Assembly: GCF_047511655.1 (NCBI RefSeq) | Contig: NC_133390.1 | Location: 126,719,583-126,783,582 of the forward strand | DNA from: Castor canadensis | Lineage: Eukaryota > Chordata > Mammalia > Rodentia > Castoridae | DNA: 64,000 bases | Direction: 5' to 3' | Shown here: positions 47,099-58,155 of the stretch, one piece after another | How positions within the stretch are numbered: position 1 is the first letter of the stretch | Layout of the letters: every line of letters starts with the position of its first letter | Translations under genes and position numbers: made by a program | The notes under the pieces: generated by a model | Seen by the model: the letters and a program-made list of their open reading frames with translations, nothing else | Told to the model about the DNA's origin: nothing | The model's database searches: none

Positions 47099-47333
47099 CA
47101 GTGGTCAGCCGACTTGTCCTATAAAGGCCCACGTAGTAAATACCATTTTTTCTGTAGGCCACATACAGTTCTCTGTCACTTCTCTTCTTTGTTTGTTTTT
47201 GGCTTTTTTGTTGTTGTTGTTGTTTCTTTTACAGCCTCTGAAAATGTGAAAATCATTCTTGGCATATAGGTAGAAAAAAAAAAACTATGTCACAGGACAG
47301 ATTTGGCTCTCAGGCCGTGGTTTGCCAACCCTG
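47099..47333 (+). mobile_element. hAT non-autonomous element
   Basis: Begins CAGtGGTcagCcgaC and ends GtTtGCCaaCCCTG, imperfect terminal inverted repeats. The 8-bp flanks tgttaaga and ggtttaga agree at six positions, as for a decayed hAT target duplication. Body phrases (ataaaggccc...agtaaata, cacaggacagatttggctctcaggcc) fit a common mammalian family. Confidence 0.65.
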
Positions 47334-47774
47334 GGTTTAGATAATATAGACCTTATGTGATGTGGACCTATTATGTGAATATATTGTTTTACTTTTATTC
47401 TTCAGATGTGGAGCAGGAAGTACAAAACCAAAACTAAAAGCTAAAACACAGGAAAATAAGGACACAGTTCAGAATGGACTTGGCCCATCCTAGACCCTGG
47501 AGGTTCCTGAGTCTAGGGTGCCTTTAAACATGGCCTTTCATTTATGAGATGGGTAGTGGGTACTGCTTTTCTTCACTGTAAGATTTATTTTGAAGATCTC
47601 TCACATCTACACATAGAAATCTCATTCTTTAATGGCTGGAACATTCTTCTGTATGACAAAAACAATTTATTTTAACCAATTTTTTCTAAATAGATGCTGA
47701 AGCTGCTTGTGGTTTCTGTTCTTATGACATTCACTAGCTTAGCTCTCCTTTATGAGCATGTGTAAGGCATTCAC

Positions 47775-48110
47775 ATTAGGTGGTTAGAGTTGTCTTAACA
47801 AAGTGTCCCAGATAAGTGGCTTAAGCAACAGATATTGTTCTTTCACTGTCTTGGAGGCTAGAAATTCAAGTCAAGACAGCCTCAAGGTGGGTTTCTTCTG
47901 AGGCCTCTCTGCTTATCTTTTGATGGCCATGTTGTCACATCACCCATCTGTGCATGTCTCTATCCTAATGTCCTCCTCTTATGAGAATACCACATCAAAT
48001 CGGATTAGGGTCCACCTGAATGCCTTCATTTTAACGTAAGTGCACTAAAGGCCCTGTCTCCAAACCCAGCTATATATTTAGGGCTAGGACTCTGACATCT
48101 ATAAACTGGA
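47775..48110 (+). repeat. Old retroelement 3' end, copy 3
   Basis: 'gttgtcttaacaaagtgtcccagataagtggcttaagcaacagatattg...cttggaggctagaaattcaagtcaa' and 'ctcttatgagaataccacatcaaatcggattagggtccacc'. Confidence 0.6.
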
Positions 48111-48379
48111 GGGAGGGCACAGGTCAGCTCCTGACTGTGTAGTAAGCTCCTCGAGGGCCAGGCTTTCCTTCCCACACCACACACCCTGCATCTCACAGAG
48201 GCCTGAAATGTCTGCAGTCCTCGTGTCCATACTGGGATGACCAGTGGATTGGCTTATGTTGGGTTTTTTCTATGAAATGTTGTCTTTTGCCCTTTTTTCA
48301 TCTCTGACTTTCTTTAGAGAATCTCCCAACAGATCTGATTGGCCATGTAGTGTTTTCTGTTATATAACATAATATGTAA

Positions 48380-48515
48380 ATGGGAAGTATGGCTTAGTAG
48401 TTGAGTACTGACTCAGTCAGAAATTGTGCTTCAGTTTCCTCATCTGTAGAACAGAGATAATATTATTTTCTACCTCATGGAGTGGTTAGGAGGATTAGAT
48501 AGTCGTCCACATACA
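48380..48515 (+). repeat. MIR
   Basis: 'gtgcttcagtttcctcatctgtagaacagagataatattattttctacctcatgg' is the conserved MIR core. Confidence 0.75.
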
Positions 48516-49472
48516 CTCCACATTAATATCCCCATCTACAGGATATATTCTGAAAGCGCTAGTTTTAGAAGCTGGGAGTGCTTTCAGCTGTGAGAACGAC
48601 ACTTGTGGGCAAGGGTGTGGGATGGACATTGCCACTGTCAGCTCAGTGGCTGTGCATTAAAATCTCCATGATCCTTTAGCCTTTCTTCCCTTGAGCCTCA
48701 AGATGGCTGCAGCAGCTCCTAGCATCACCTGCTGTCACACAGTTGCACTTGGGAAGGAGCAAGAGCACTGTGGGTGGCAGTTTCTCCTTCATGCCTCTCA
48801 GGATGAGAATTATGTCTCACTGGCTGGACCTGGGTTGCTTGTCTAATTCTAGGTTGAAAGAAAGGTTGAGAAAATGGGCACTGGGCTATTTCCAACCTTG
48901 TTAAGGGAGAAGTGAGTTGAGAATGGCTTTGGGTGGCCAGTTATCATGTGCCACACTGCCTTGGGGACATGCACCTTATTTTCCTTTTAGGAACAGGGAA
49001 ACTAAGATGTGCAAAATAAGGAGCTAGAATTTCCAGGCTCTCCATGAACAAAACAGATGTGGCTCTTTCCTCACAGCTCACAGTCTTGGGCCTGGAGACC
49101 ATCCTGTGACTGTTTAGAAGGTGACATTTCCACATTGCCTTCCCACCTCCCACCCCAATTCCAAGGCCGTTCTGTGTACTTTACACGTGGATCCGCTGAA
49201 GTTCACCACAGGCCTACATACTCAGCACCCCACTTTACACAGGTGTAAACAGGTCCGAGGCTCTTGAAATTTGCCCACAGTTAACTGGAGTTAGATTTGA
49301 GAAACCTCCCCAACTCCAGAAGGTAGCATAGCTTTCCATTCCTTAAAATATCTAGGGTGGCAGACTTATAAAGACATGCCATGCCACAGCACTGTACCGT
49401 GTGCTCTTAAGTTAAATTGTCCTCATACAATTCTATCCAGGATATCCTCAGAACGGCCTAGAGGCTCTAAAG

Positions 49473-49476
<4 letters not shown>

Positions 49477-49510
<34 letters not shown>

Positions 49511-49532
49511 TGTCTGTCTGTCTGTCTGTCTG
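49477..49532. repeat. GT then CTGT compound microsatellite
   Basis: About 16 GT units followed by six CTGT-type units. Confidence 0.95.
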
Positions 49533-50172
49533 AGGTTAGTTGTTTCTTTAGTGATTTCTGCCATTAAAGAAAAAAAAACAAGCCTCGCTGAGCAGCTGCA
49601 CTCTGGATCGTGTTCCCTTTTCTCCCAGGGGCTTGTTAGCCACTCCTCTGTTCCCTTATTCATTACATGTGTTCACATCTCAGAAGAAAGGCAAAATAAA
49701 TGAAGCTTCCTCCATGAGATCCCAACTTTGCTAATTGTAGGTCCTCACTTTGATTCTTGCAGGAGTGTTCCAGGCCTGAATTATTTATGGTGGTGTGTGG
49801 GCTGCCTCTTGTCTTCTTGGGGTGATCCTTTTAGGAGATGGGAGAGCAATACCTCCTTGCAATTTAAAATTTATTCTGCAGTCTTTTAAAACAGTGACAG
49901 AAACTTGGGTTCATTCTAGATTCAGCCAAGACCCTGAGCCCCAGCCCTTTTCTGTACTGACCACCATTCACCCTGGAAGGACAACTCTGTGACTTGTTCG
50001 CCAGCATGTTTTATAGAGGCAATGCAGAGGCTCTGCCCTCTGTGGACCAAATGATAAAGGAATGTGGGAGGTGGTCACTATTTTCTATGCTGTCAAGTAG
50101 GACGAAAAAACAACAGTGTTCTAGGAGATACATCAGATGCCTAACCTCATCTTTCCACTTCCTCCCATCCAG

Positions 50173-50269
50173 GTTCCCGTTGTTCACTGCGGTGTACCAG
50201 ATCTGCTATGAAGGCAGGCCTGTCCCAGAGATGCTGTCTTGTCTACAGAGCCATCCAGAGCACATCTGA
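50173..50269 (+). CDS. GPD1L: GPD1L exon 8 (coding part) and stop
   Basis: Completes K320 and codes [20 protein letters not shown], then [11 protein letters not shown] and TGA at 50267. The FPLF-AVY-I motif and the CLQ-HPEH C-terminus are diagnostic of the family. The last residue is isoleucine, where I recall threonine in human. Acceptor ccatccag follows a cttcctcccatcc pyrimidine tract. The exon continues into the 3' UTR. Confidence 0.97.
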
Positions 50270-50650
50270 AGTGAACTGTGCCATGGGCCGGGGAAGTTCT
50301 GCCTCTCCCACTTGGGGTTCATGGGAAACCTGGACTTAGCAACAGGATGTTTGCTTGACCATACTCCCATCACGGACATGCATGAATTGTGAGCAGCGGT
50401 TCATTACTAAGATGTACTAGGAAACAATGAAACACACGTGTGAACATGTATGTGTTCATTTCTCATTCTATGGGTGTTTCCTTGAACCAAAATTATGTGT
50501 CCTTTTTAATGATTGCATTTGAAATTTCCACACCATGGTAGCCTATAAGACTGGAACTAGCTCAGCTAAACTTTTAGATGTAATTCATATGTATTTGAGC
50601 AGAGGGAAGAATTAGTTTTTCTCATTCTTTTGATAATCAATTTAACCAGC

Positions 50651-50656
50651 ATTAAA
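50651..50656 (+). terminator. Possible early poly(A) signal
   Basis: ATTAAA 382 bases after the stop, the commonest variant hexamer, in AT-rich 3' UTR. No strong GU-rich element follows, so use is uncertain. Confidence 0.3.
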
Positions 50657-51224
50657 ATGGTAGATATAATGGAGGAATAAGTGTATTCAAAACCAAAATA
50701 TTTTACTTTGGAACCACTATCTCAAAGCCAGCATAATTAACTACTTTGATCATGAGTTGATTTTTTTTTTAAACAAATAGATATTTTAATTAGATAATCC
50801 ACTCATATAGTCTCTCTGGCTGCAGTTTTCTGCATGTCTAGCTCCTTTCTCGTCATTAGCTGCCAGCAGAGCTTTTCTACAAACCATCAGTGGCCAAGGA
50901 CAGCAGACACACCTGGCTTTCCCTGCCCTGACCAACACACTCCTCTGGCCAGCAGACACTGGACGAAGCTTTTTGTTAGGTCCTACTTTCCTGCAGATAT
51001 TTCTCTTAATCCTCACAGATCCTTGGAGGAGCCACTGTTATTCTTCTTGTAAGATGCAGTGCTGTACCTGGTCACCTGTGCAAAGGGACAGGCACAGGAG
51101 CCCCATGCAGGGCACAAGAACTGCCAAGACATGCCTAGGCCAATATGACCTCCAGCTGCTTGCCATGTGCAGTCTTTCTAGAGGCCATAACTTCCTGCCC
51201 CAGAGTTGTGGATGGGTGAGGGTC

Positions 51225-51385
51225 TCAATGGTCACCACTCCAAGTGTGGTCCTCAAACCCAGTAGCATCAGTGGCACTCAGATACGCAGGCTCCCAGGCC
51301 CTTCCCACACCTCTGAAATGGCACCTATAGTTCAGCAAGCTTTCCATGTGCTTCCAATGCTCACTACAATCCAAGAGCCACGATG
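51225..51385 (+). mobile_element. hAT fragment in 3' UTR (MER5A-like)
   Basis: 'ccaagtgtggtcctcaaacccagtagcatcagtggcactcag' matches the MER5A 5' end; transcribed as part of the 3' UTR if the inferred end is right. Confidence 0.55.
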
Positions 51386-52589
51386 TTAGGATTTACTTTA
51401 GCAGGGCCTTCTCCAAACCATGTTCCATAGGAAGCAAGGATCCCAGGGACCAGGAACCATTCCAGGTATACCCTGGAAAGGCTTTGGGAAAAGGTGCTTT
51501 GGTGCACCACTGTTGAAATATAGACTATGTGAGAATGTTAGTGGAACCTGGCCTCAAACATGTTAGGCTATGGGAATTTTTTTGGCAAGGAAACTAGCCA
51601 GAGTTTCCAGAGACCACTGTTGTAGACTAAGGTGACCTTCAGCCAACTCAAGCAGACACTTCACTCCCTGCAGGAAATTAGGATGACTAAACTACCTGTG
51701 GCACAGTTCTGTTCTGCTGTGAATCTATGATGAAGCTTAAGGGTGACGCCGTCAAGTACAGCCAAGTAGATGCCAGCCTCGCTGAGACGCACATTATGTG
51801 GAATAAGTGTTCTAGTTCTAGGATTAGAATGGGAACCTTTTTCAGATGAGATTGGTTCAGAGCACCCTTCCACATGACGCTCCATAAGTGTTCAAAGAGC
51901 ACGTGAATGTTACATATTCAGGCAATTTTAGTTACTTTGTGAGATTTTTGACTCTCCCCCACACACCCAGTTTGGGTCTTTTTCTCCCCCTGCCCCATAA
52001 CTGAAATTATTGTAAAATAGATTTTTGTGGGAATTTTAAAGCTGTGTCCACAACATTTGGGGGCATTTTAAAGCCTCCTCCTCAGAAGCCTGGGAAAGCA
52101 CACAAAATGCTAACCACATGTCAGCAGTGTTAGTGACACTGTTGAGTCAATCAATTTTGGCTTGTCTCCTGATGAATCTTTTTTAAAGTTTGTACATAGA
52201 TAATGAAGAGTTACTTTCTAAGATCTGAAAAGGGCTGTAAGGTAACTGTGGTGTCTATTAAGTAGGATCATGAGGAACTGGGATTGCATGTTTGTACAGC
52301 CTGTCTGTATTCCAGTCTTTCCTTTGTAAACACTCTCTCCACTCTGAAATCCACCAACTCTCCCTCTTGAGCATACTTACAACAGCCTGCACAGTGTGGG
52401 GAAAGGGACATTTTATAAGTTTGTGTCTGCTAATTGTAGATATTTATTACTCTATGAGTCATCTATTTTTATAACCACTGTGGTCTGTCATCTATTTTAA
52501 TTCATGTTTCTTACTAATTATGATAATTGGGAGGGAGACACCTAGATTAGAAACTTAATCTATACTATTTCAGCTAATCTGTAAATGTA

Positions 52590-52890
52590 AAAACTACATT
52601 AGCCAGGCATGGTGGTGTGCCCCTGTAATCCCAGCACTTGGGAGACTGAAGCAAGAGGATCTAGAGTTTAAGGCCAGCCTGAGCTACAATACAAGGGCTG
52701 GACTGGGATGTGTGGCAAGTGGTAGAGCACCTGCCTAGCTGTGCATGGCCCTGAGTTCAAACCCCAGTACCGCCAAAAAAAAATATTAAACAAAGGGGCT
52801 GGGATGTTTCTCAGTGGTAGAGCACTTGCCTAGCATGTGCAAAGCCCTGGATTCAATCCCCAGTGCCTCATCCTTCCTCCCCAAAATAAA
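52590..52890 (+). mobile_element. Two sense SINEs in the 3' UTR
   Basis: A composite at 52600-52785 ends 'gttcaaaccccagtaccgcc' plus A tail. An ID-like SINE at 52796-52890 ends in a C/A-rich tail carrying AATAAA. Confidence 0.85.
52885..52890 (+). terminator. SINE-associated alternative poly(A) signal
   Basis: AATAAA in the A-rich tail of a sense-oriented ID-like SINE inside the 3' UTR, about 295 bases before the main signal. Confidence 0.35.
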
Positions 52891-53179
52891 GTAACTACAC
52901 TGTTGCCTTGCTATAACTCACCCTACTATAATATGGAAAAAAATCCCTCTCTCAAAATCTACCCTAGCAGATGGAGTTGAGTTAACCTTCCAGTTTTTCA
53001 TTTAACTTTATAACCCAGCCCACACCACCAGCCCAAGAAAGGTGTGTGGTGAGGTGCCGGTGTCCAAAGGGAATTTTAGTTTTCCACTGGTTCTAATTTG
53101 CTAGACTTTTATTTACATGTGTACTGTATTTGTTCACAGACTATATATATGTGGACATATAATTGAAAAAGCTTGGTTT

Positions 53180-53185
53180 AATAAA
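53180..53185 (+). terminator. GPD1L: Poly(A) signal of GPD1L
   Basis: AATAAA in the context ggtttAATAAAcattt, followed within 50 bases by a T/G-rich stretch (tatgtgtcctatatttctttt), the usual downstream element. Cleavage is expected at about 53195-53210. Confidence 0.7.
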
Positions 53186-53404
53186 CATTTAACCCTCTAA
53201 ACCTCTTCTATGTGTCCTATATTTCTTTTTATCAGCTTAGTTAATAGTTTTATTTCAGTCAACTCTTTTTTTTTTAATTCTGAGTTGTGTTGCTTTACCA
53301 ATATTAAAGGCACTTTTTAAAAGAAAGGCTTTGTCTCTGGTGCCGGTCCAAACACACATCACACATCTGTTTCCATTGCTTGCTGATGAAAGCACGTTGC
53401 TATT

Positions 53405-53540
53405 TGTTGTTGCTATTATTTTGAGACAAGACCTTGGGTATATTGCCCAAGGTAGATTTGAACTCTGGGCTCAAGCAGTCTTCCTGCCTCAGCTGCCCAA
53501 GTAGCTGGGGCTACAGGTGTACACCACTATACTTGGCTTG
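53405..53540 (-). mobile_element. B1-like SINE, antisense
   Basis: 'ttgagacaagaccttgggtatattgcccaaggtag', then 'aagtagctggggctacaggtgtacaccacta'. Confidence 0.7.
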
Positions 53541-54289
53541 CTGATACTTGAACATAGTTGAAAATTTGGATGGAGACCTTACAGTTCCAGTCATATAGTG
53601 AAATCCCCTCTTCCTCATGCCAAATACCCAGAAAGGCTGGAAGAATACCCAGGTGATCTCACAGAATGCAAGTATAATCCTCAAAATCCTGCGGCAAGTT
53701 GGGGCTGAAGGAGCAGTGTGGCTTGTACTAGAACCAGAGCTCATATGCCTGAAATCGCAGCACTCGGGAGGCAGAAGCAGGAAGATCAAGAGTTCAAGGC
53801 CAGCCAGAGTGAGAAAGAAAGAGGGAGGGTGGGAGGAATGAAATGGGAAAACAAAGGAAAGGAAAAAAAGAAGAAAGGGTTGGGGGTTCAAACCTTAAAG
53901 AGACAGGAAGGGAGGAAACCTGGGTCTGGGCACGAACAAGCTGGACTTCAGGTGCAGAAAAATGTCACTGCTGAGGGAAAATGAGCGTGGGGAGGGATTT
54001 GAGACAGGGCCTCGCAGGGCCTGGAACTCTGCATAAAAATTGGAGCTTGGGTAGGCAGTGTGGGTAGGTAACTGCAGAAGCCAACACCAAGTATGGCAGA
54101 GGTCCACTCTCCATCCAGGCCCATGGGCTACCCAGAAATAGAGTTCACTGAGTATGCAAGGAACATAAAATGGTGAAACAGGTTTTCTAAGTCAGACCCT
54201 TGCAGTTTCAGATAACGCAGTAATATAGCAGAGGCTCTGGAAGGTATTTTTAAACTCAAGACATAGAAGAAAAATTTAAAATATTAAGG

Positions 54290-56600
54290 GAGAATTAAGA
54301 ATGTTAAAATGTCCATACTACCCAAAGTGATCTACAGGTTCAGTGCAATTGCTCTCAAAATACCAATGACATCCTTCACAGAATTAAGAGAAACAATCCT
54401 AAAATCTGTATGGAAACATATAAAACCCCAAGTAGCCAAAGCAATTTTAAAAAGAAGAACAGAGCAAGAAGCATGCTGCCGGGTGCCAGTGGCTCACTCC
54501 TGTAATCCTTGCTACTCAGGAGACAGAGATCAGGAAGATCACAGTTCAAACCTGGCCCAGGCAAATAGCTCATGAGATCCTATCTTGAAAATACCCAACA
54601 TAAAACAGGGCTGGTGGAGTGGCTCAAGCCTAGCCTAGTAAGCATGAGACCCTGCAAGTTCAAGCCCCAGTACTGAAAAAAAAAAAAAATTATGCAACCC
54701 AACTTTAAAATACACTACAAAGCTACGGTAATTAAAATACCACTAATTGGCATAAACACAGATTCATAGATCAATGGGACAGAATAGAAACCCTAGAAAT
54801 AAACTCACACATCCACAGCCAACTGATTTCAACAAAGATGCTAAGAACACGCATAGAAGAAAGGACCGTTATTTCAATAAATAGTGCTGGGAAAACTGAA
54901 TTTACACTAGACCCCTGTCTCACTGTTGCAAAAATCAACCCAACACTTATAAGCCCTGAAACTACGAAAGCACTAGAAGAAAACAGGAGAAATCCTTCAG
55001 GGAACAGCAGAATGAAGAGACAGAGGCAGAATGGGAGAAATAATTGCAAATGCTACATTTGGCAAGGGGTTAATACCCAGAATATATGCAAATCAAGAAA
55101 CTAGCAAGAACAAAACAAAACAAACAAAAGCCAGGTGTGATGGCTCATGCCTGTTATCCCAGCTACGAGGGAGGATCATGGTCTGAGGCTGGCCTGGGAA
55201 AAACATGACCCTATCTGAAAAATGAAGTAAAAAGGGCTGGGAGCATAAGGCCCCGGGTTCAAATTTCAGTACTGAGTGGGGAAACTAAACAATGGGCAAT
55301 AGATCCAAATAGACATTTCTCAAAAGAAGGCATATGAATGGCATCAGGTACATGAAAAAAATGGTCAGCACAAATCACAGAACTGCCAATCAAAAAGAAT
55401 GAGATAACTGCCTCTAATAAGAATGGCTGTTGTCAGAAAGATGAAAGGTAAGTGCGGAGAAGGAGATGGAGAAAAGGCACTGTGGTCAGGGATGGAAATC
55501 AGCACAGCCATTATGGAAGGGTGGAAGTTCCTCAAAAAATTAAAAATAGAGCTACCGTGTGATCTAGTCATTCCCCTACTGTGTACATGTGCAAAGGAAA
55601 TGAACTTGGTATCCTGAGGAGACATTTTCACCCCCACGCTCATTGCAGCACTGTTCACAACAGCCAAGAAATGGGAATAAACCAAGTGTCTATCAGCTGA
55701 TGAATGGATGAGAAAATGTGGTACGTATATGCAGTAAAATACTATTCGGCCATAAAAAAAGACGAAATTTTTTTTCTTTTATTATTCATATGTGCATACA
55801 AGGCTTGGTTCATTTCTCCCCCCTGCCCCCACCCCCTCCCTTACCACCCACTCCCCCCTCCCTCTCCCCCCCCATCCCCTCAATACCTGGCAGAAACTAT
55901 TTTGCCCTTATCTCTAATTTTGTTGTAGAGAGAGTATAAGCAATAATAGGAAGGAACAAGGGTTTTTGCTAGTTGAGATAAGGATAGCTATACAGGGAGT
56001 TGACTCACATTAATTTCCTGTGCGTGTGTGTTACCTTCTAGGTTAATTCTTCTTGATCTAACCTTTTCTCTAGTTCCTGGTCCCCTTTTCCTATTGGCCT
56101 CAGTTGCTTTTAAGGTATCTGCTTTAGTTTCTCTGTGTTAAGGGTAACAAATGCTAGCTAATTTTTTAGGTGTAAAAAGACGAAATTTTGTTATTTGCAA
56201 TAACACAGATGGAACTGGAGGTCAGTATGTTAAGTGAAAGAAACCAGGCCCAGAGAGACAAGTATCACATGACCACACTCGTGTGTGGAAACGAAAAACG
56301 TTGATCTCACAGAAGTTGAGAGTAGAATGGTGGTTTAAGGAATGGGAAAGACTGATGAACAGATACTATGTGATACTTAGGAGATGTTCTGGTGTTTTAC
56401 TGCTGCAGTAGTGTGACTATAAGTAATGACAATGCACTGTCTGGGCTTAAAGGCTAGAAGAAAGGATTTTGAATGTTTTCACCATAAAGAAATGATTTAA
56501 GGAGATATTTTTACCTTTATTTGAGTATTACGCAATATATACATATATTGAAACATCATATGGGACCTCACTATTGTACATTTTTATGCATCAGTTAAAA
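54290..56600 (+). mobile_element. 5'-truncated L1 with nested insertions
   Basis: The 54309-54470 frame reads [20 protein letters not shown] and matches the C-terminal part of L1 ORF2. The following DNA (tagatcaatgggacagaatag, aactgatttcaacaaagatgctaagaac, aataaatagtgctgggaaaactgaattt, gcactgttcacaacagccaagaaatgg) follows the L1 3' end order. SINEs at 54478-54689 and about 55120-55285 and a 402-bp insertion at 55772-56173 interrupt it. Stops and gaps make it non-functional. Confidence 0.8.
55756..56189 (-). mobile_element. 402-bp retroinsertion with 16-bp target-site duplication
   Basis: aaaaagacgaaatttt occurs at 55756-55771 and 56174-56189 exactly. The insert begins with T/CTTTT (reverse poly(A)), then a C-rich stretch (55820-55880). 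It is probably the truncated 3' end of a lineage L1 in reverse. Confidence 0.85.
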
Positions 56601-56925
56601 AATTAAATGTATATATGGCAAAATACTGTGTGCATGTGTGTACAAAGCCCTGAGTTCAAAGCTCAGTCCCACCAAAAAAAAAAAGTCATTGAACAAATGG
56701 ATAGATGGAAGTGTCAATCTGATGAAGATACATGTAGAATTAGCAAATGGAAAAACAGATGTAGAGGTGTTCACAAAATAGCAAAGAAAATATGTAAGAA
56801 TTTAAGAGGCAAATATAAGATTCAGGATCCCTCTGAGGAGTTACAGAAAAGAGGAAGGGAAAGGCGGTTAAAGAAAAAGCTGAAATCCTCCAGAATTAGT
56901 TGTATGTATTCAGTTTATATTATCT

Positions 56926-57000
56926 TCCTTCCTTCCTTCCTTCCTTTCTTTCATCCTTCCTTTCCTCCCTCCCTCCCTTCCTTTGTTCCTGTCTTTCTTT
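56926..57000. repeat. TTCC microsatellite
   Basis: TTCC/CTTT/CCCT units leading into an antisense SINE at 57005-57205. Confidence 0.9.
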
Positions 57001-57004
57001 TGTG

Positions 57005-57205
57005 ATACTGAGGTTTGAACTCAGGGCCTTTCACTTACTAGGCATGCACTCTACCCTTGAGCTCCACCCCCAGTCCTTTTGCTTTTTAGTTTCTTTGTCA
57101 GATAGGGTCTCTCGGTTTTGCCTGGGGTGGCCTCAGACCTTTATCCTTCTGTCTCTGCCTCCCAAGGAGCTGGGGTTACAGGCATACACCACCACGTATG
57201 GCCCT
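57005..57205 (-). mobile_element. Composite SINE, antisense
   Basis: Reverse ID and B1-like parts after the TTCC tail. Confidence 0.8.
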
Positions 57206-57284
57206 CAAAAGCTTTTAATTAGAAATGTCACTGGGGGGCAGGGGAGGGAGGTGGTCAAAACAATATAAGTAAATGTAAAAATGA

Positions 57285-57330
57285 TAAAAAAAAAAAAAAA
57301 GAAAGAAAAAGAGAGAGAAAGAAAGAAATG
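57285..57330. repeat. Poly(A) / GAAA low-complexity tract
   Basis: 16 A's followed by GAAA and GA units. Confidence 0.9.
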
Positions 57331-58061
57331 TCACTGGTTCTTAGCTAAAGCCACACGCCAACTGCCATCTCTGGAGAACATCCCTGGCTAAAGCCAAAAA
57401 GAAATGACTCTTCAAAAATGAAGGAGCTAAGCCTGTCTCAGTTTTGCACACTGAGTGACATAGGGCCATTGAAGTTAATGTAACATGTCAATTTCAAGTT
57501 GTTGGTTTTGTTGAGTCCTTGCTGTCACTCCTGATTCTTTCCACCATCTCTGTGCGTGTGCTGAGCTCACGCATGGTCAAGCCAATACTGTTCTACAACC
57601 TTCTTTCGTAGTCTTAATGTTAAAGAGCTTTTCACGTCAGCATTGGTGGGTCCCCCATCATCTTAAACACATCCATCACAGAGGATAACCTTTCCATGAT
57701 GCACTGCCGACCCTTAGGTGACTCCTGTTTCTCCTGTCACCGTAATTGTCGTGCTAAGCGTTCTTACGTGAGTGTAGAATCCGGGAAGTGGAGCGCTGCC
57801 TCACAGGCATGTGTGTTTCACATTTTATTTGATGTTGCCAAATAAATTCCTCTTCAAAAGGCTGGCTGGAATTTGCGCTTCTGACTTCACCTCTTCTGAT
57901 TGCCTCTACGACATTTATTAGGGATCCTTTTGTAATAATCAGACCCAACTGAACCAATAAATCCCAGAGATGTGCAATTTTGTATTTATTAAGAATTTAT
58001 AAGTCTCTAAATCATTTCACCGTAAAAAGTAACATTTTGTTATGCAAAACTACAACTTTGT

Positions 58062-58155
58062 TGGGCTGCCAGAGTGGCTCAAGCAGTAAGAGCACCTGCC
58101 TAGCAAGCATGAGGCCCTGGGTTCAAACCCCAGTGCCACCAAAAACAAAAAAGCA
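58062..58155 (+). mobile_element. ID-like SINE, sense, well preserved
   Basis: 'gagtggctcaagcagtaagagcacctgcctagcaagcatgaggccctgggttcaaaccccagtgccacc' keeps clear A and B boxes. Confidence 0.9.

Larger units (their letters stand above)
44494..50172 (+). other. GPD1L: GPD1L intron 7
   Basis: 5,679 bp, phase 2, gtaagg...ccatccag. It contains a dense run of antisense SINEs and an L1-type 3' end at 45240-46300, an hAT-type element at 47099-47333, an old retroelement end at 47775-48110, a MIR at 48380-48510 and a GT/CTGT microsatellite. 44500-45150, 46310-47090 and 48530-49470 show no clear repeat. Confidence 0.95.
2610..50269 (+). other. GPD1L: GPD1L gene, coding span (8 exons)
   Basis: Eight exons join to 1,056 nt: 351 codons plus TGA. 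Segment lengths are 47, 178, 141, 139, 113, 234, 107 and 97 nt, with intron phases 2,0,0,1,0,0,2; all introns are GT-AG. The product is glycerol-3-phosphate dehydrogenase 1-like, which interconverts dihydroxyacetone phosphate plus NADH and glycerol 3-phosphate in the cytosol and at the plasma membrane. An N-terminal Rossmann domain (about residues 1-190) carries the GSGNWG dinucleotide motif at 12-17; a helical C-terminal domain (about 191-351) completes the active site. By family alignment the catalytic residues are K122, K206, N207 and R271, all present. GPD1 (349 aa) is the close paralogue. Length and the MAxAPLKVCIVGSGNW start match GPD1L rather than GPD1. In humans GPD1L variants are linked to Brugada syndrome through reduced Nav1.5 current. 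No frameshift or stop is seen. Confidence 0.97.
50270..53205 (+). other. GPD1L: GPD1L 3' UTR (inferred extent)
   Basis: About 2.9 kb follow the stop with no coding frame and no sign of another gene, ending at a canonical poly(A) signal. The length agrees with the long 3' UTR known for human GPD1L. The region contains an hAT-type fragment (about 51225-51385) and two sense-oriented SINEs (52590-52890). A weaker ATTAAA at 50651-50656 and an AATAAA at 52885-52890 could give shorter forms. Confidence 0.75.

Noticed and set aside
54309-55104. Functional reverse transcriptase gene
   Set aside because: Only the C-terminal piece of L1 ORF2 is present, broken by stops and SINE insertions.
58062-58155. 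tRNA gene (tRNA-like body with A and B boxes)
   Set aside because: The sequence is one of dozens of ID-like SINE copies with an A-rich tail; it does not end in a proper acceptor stem.
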